Of a stretch of DNA of 7,430 nt, positions 5,431 to 7,430 are shown piece after piece (within the stretch, counting starts at the first letter, position 1; every line of letters starts with the position of its first letter). The position numbers and the translations under genes are program-made. Below the pieces are notes generated by a model. The model had not been told where the DNA came from, did no database searches, and worked only from the letters and a program-made list of their open reading frames with translations. Source of the DNA: an uncultured Litorilinea sp. Lineage in GTDB: Bacteria; Chloroflexota; Anaerolineae; Caldilineales; Caldilineaceae. The stretch lies in the NCBI GenBank assembly GCA_937922105.1, contig CAKZVN010000330.1, positions 1 to 7,430 on the forward strand. Direction: 5' to 3'.

Positions 5431-7430
5431 ATGCCCGTGCTGTCCCGTCGTGATTTCCTCAAGCTCTCCGGCGGCTCGGCCCTTGGCCTGGCGCTTTTGG
5501 GCGCGACGCCGGCGCTCCAGGCCTTGCAGCCGGTCAATGTGGCGAACCCGCTGGCGGCTTATCCCAACCGTGACTGGGAGCAAATCTACCGCGACCAATA
5601 TCGCTATGACTCCACCTTCACCTATGTCTGTTCGCCCAACGACACGCACGCGTGCCGGATGCGCGCCTTTGTCCGCAACGGCGTCATGTTGCGCGCCGAG
5701 ACCAACTATGACGTAGACCGTTACGGGGACCTCTACGGCAACAAAGCCACCGCGCATTGGAACCCGCGCGGCTGTAAGAAAGGGCAGACGTTCCACCGGC
5801 GTATCTATGGGCCGCACCGGCTCAAGGGGCCGCTCATGCGCAAGGGCTGGCAAGCCTGGGCCGACGACGGTTTTCCGCTGCTCACGCCGGAAAACCAGGC
5901 GAAATACAAGTTCACTGCGCGCGGCCTGGACGAACTACTGCCTGTGAGCTGGGAAACGGCATATCGCTACATCGCAAAGGGCATGGTCGCGATTGCCAAG
6001 CGCTACTCCTCCCAGGAAGGTGTGGAGTTGCTGCGCCGCCAGGGTTACCCTGAAGAGATGATCGCAGCCATGGGCGGCGCGGGCACGCGCACCTTCAAGT
6101 GTCGCGGCGGGATGGGGCTGTTGGGCGTCATCGGCAAGTACGGCATGTATCGCTTTGCCAACGGCTTAGCTTTGCTGGATGTGCATGTGCGCGGGGTGGC
6201 GCCGGCGGAAGCCAAAGGCGGGCGCACCTGGTCCAACTACACTTGGCATGGCGACCAGGCGCCGGGTCATCCCTTTGTCACCGGTCTTCAGACTTCCGAT
6301 GAAGACTTCAATGACCTGCGTAACTCGCGGTTGCATATCCAGTGCGGCAAGAATTTGGTCGAGAACAAAATGGCCGAGTCCCACTTTTTTGTGGAGGTCA
6401 TGGAGCGCGGGGCCAAGATTGTCACCATCACGCCGGAGTATTCGCCGCCCGCCACCAAGTCGGACTACTGGATTCCCATCCGCCCTGCCACGGACACGGC
6501 GCTCTTTCTGGGCATTACCCGTTGGTTGATGGACAACAACCGCTACAACGCCGACTTTGTCAAGCGTTTCACCGACTTCCCGCTGCTGGTGCGCCTAGAC
6601 ACGCTCAAGCGTCTGCGCGCGGCAGATGTCTTCCCGGACTACCGGCCCGGTCTCGACCCCGCCGGCCCCAGCTTTGCCGAACAGGGCTTGACCGCGGAGC
6701 AGTATGCCCGCTTGGGCGACTATGTGGTGCGCGATGCGCGCACCGGTCAACTCGTGCCCCTCACCCGCGACGATGTGGGCGACAGGCTGGACGCTAAGGG
6801 AATTGACCCGGTGCTGGACTGGAGCGGCACGGTGCGTCTGGTGGACGGCAACGAGGTGGAGGTAATGACCCTGTGGACCATGCATGTGGAGCACCTGCGC
6901 GACTATGATCTGGACACCGTCGCGGAGATCACCAATGCCCCCAAGCATCTGATCGAACAGCTAGCCCTGGATATTGCTACGCTGGACCCGGTGGCGCTGC
7001 ATATCGGCGAGGGCATCAATCACTGGTTCCATGCCACGTTGGCGAACCGGGCACAGTTTCTGCCCATGATGCTCACGGGCAACATCGGGCGGCCCGGCGC
7101 GGGCTGCTATACCTGGGCCGGCAACTACAAGGCTGCGCTCTTTCAGGGGTCGCCCAAGACCGGACCGGGCTTCAAGGGCTGGGTCGCAGAAGACCCCTTC
7201 GACATGAACTTGGACCCCACAGCCCACGGTCGCGACATCCACGCCCACGGCTATACCAAAGACGAGGAACCGGCCTACTGGAATCATTCCGAGCGCCCGC
7301 TGATTGTGGAGACCCCCAAGTACGGGCGCAAGGTCTTCACCGGCGCCACTCACATGCCCACGCCGACCAAAGTGCAGTTCGTCACCAACGTCAACCTGCT
7401 CAACAACGCCAAGCACCACTACGAGATGAT
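5431..7430 (+). CDS. narG/nxrA: Tat-exported molybdopterin oxidoreductase alpha subunit, NarG/NxrA type (5' part)
   Basis: An open frame runs to the window end: 666 codons of a protein usually about 1,100-1,200 residues long. It is the catalytic Mo-bisMGD subunit of a type II DMSO-reductase-family enzyme, interconverting nitrate and nitrite. S-R-R-D-F-L-K (5-11) plus the hydrophobic stretch to about residue 30 is a twin-arginine signal, so the enzyme faces outward, unlike cytoplasmic NarG of E. coli. Cys67, Asp71, Cys75 and Cys115 (N-P-R-G-C) occupy the FS0 [4Fe-4S] positions that are H-x3-C-x3-C-xn-C in NarG. Asp275 in W-H-G-D-Q-A-P aligns with the NarG aspartate that binds molybdenum. Stretches such as R-T-W-S-N-Y-T-W (265-272), H-I-G-E-G-I-N-H-W-F-H (524-534) and T-G-N-I-G-R-P-G-A-G-C (549-559) match, from memory, the periplasmic nitrite oxidoreductase clade of Nitrospira and anammox bacteria. 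Direction in vivo cannot be read from sequence. Electron-transfer and membrane subunits are expected downstream. Confidence 0.92.
   Translation, partial: MPVLSRRDFLKLSGGSALGLALLGATPALQALQPVNVANPLAAYPNRDWEQIYRDQYRYDSTFTYVCSPNDTHACRMRAFVRNGVMLRAETNYDVDRYGDLYGNKATAHWNPRGCKKGQTFHRRIYGPHRLKGPLMRKGWQAWADDGFPLLTPENQAKYKFTARGLDELLPVSWETAYRYIAKGMVAIAKRYSSQEGVELLRRQGYPEEMIAAMGGAGTRTFKCRGGMGLLGVIGKYGMYRFANGLALLDVHVRGVAPAEAKGGRTWSNYTWHGDQAPGHPFVTGLQTSDEDFNDLRNSRLHIQCGKNLVENKMAESHFFVEVMERGAKIVTITPEYSPPATKSDYWIPIRPATDTALFLGITRWLMDNNRYNADFVKRFTDFPLLVRLDTLKRLRAADVFPDYRPGLDPAGPSFAEQGLTAEQYARLGDYVVRDARTGQLVPLTRDDVGDRLDAKGIDPVLDWSGTVRLVDGNEVEVMTLWTMHVEHLRDYDLDTVAEITNAPKHLIEQLALDIATLDPVALHIGEGINHWFHATLANRAQFLPMMLTGNIGRPGAGCYTWAGNYKAALFQGSPKTGPGFKGWVAEDPFDMNLDPTAHGRDIHAHGYTKDEEPAYWNHSERPLIVETPKYGRKVFTGATHMPTPTKVQFVTNVNLLNNAKHHYEM

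Noticed and set aside
4967..5716. A 249-codon plus-strand frame spanning the terminator, the pseudo-receiver and the start of the alpha subunit
   Set aside because: It begins inside the terminator stem and is out of frame with two genes that have good ribosome sites. The protein is Arg/Pro-rich with no motif.

Overview
The window is GC-rich bacterial DNA with tightly packed genes. It carries six protein genes plus the tail of a seventh. No rRNA, tRNA, CRISPR array, insertion sequence or phage gene was seen. The source cannot be fixed from the sequence. The combination of a NarX/NarL-like sensor pair with a Tat-exported nitrate reductase/nitrite oxidoreductase alpha subunit fits an environmental respiratory bacterium. 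Chloroflexota, or another lineage carrying the periplasmic NxrA-type enzyme, is a guess based on remembered protein resemblance.

Left part (1-2066). The C-terminus of a serine hydrolase of the beta-lactamase/penicillin-binding-protein fold runs rightward and ends at 255. It converges on a leftward two-gene operon, and two hairpins lie in the 236-base gap between them. The operon encodes a rhomboid intramembrane protease (1371-2066) followed by a membrane-anchored ClpP-fold protease of the SDH_sah type (492-1334). A good sigma70-type promoter (TTGACC, 17 bases, TATAGT) reads leftward from about 2172-2144.

Middle part (2067-4991). Diverging from the protease operon are a 644-residue sensor histidine kinase and a 224-residue NarL-family response regulator, overlapping by 4 bases. 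The kinase has a NarX/PilJ-like periplasmic domain with a P-box, then HAMP, a cysteine-containing GAF-like module, HisKA_3 and an HATPase. A clear intrinsic terminator (4964-4991) ends this operon.

Right part (4992-7430). After a second strong GC hairpin (4995-5027) comes a respiratory operon. It starts with a 116-residue receiver-like protein that has lost its phosphoacceptor aspartate. Four bases further on is a Tat-signal-bearing molybdopterin oxidoreductase alpha subunit (NarG/NxrA type), cut by the window end after 666 codons.

Working picture (inference): the NarX/NarL-like pair senses nitrate, nitrite or redox state and controls the adjacent operon for an outward-facing nitrate reductase or nitrite oxidoreductase. 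The small pseudo-receiver is co-translated with it and may be an accessory or regulatory partner. The least familiar parts are the pseudo-receiver at the head of the operon, the Asp in place of a cluster cysteine in the alpha subunit, and the pairing of two membrane proteases in one operon.
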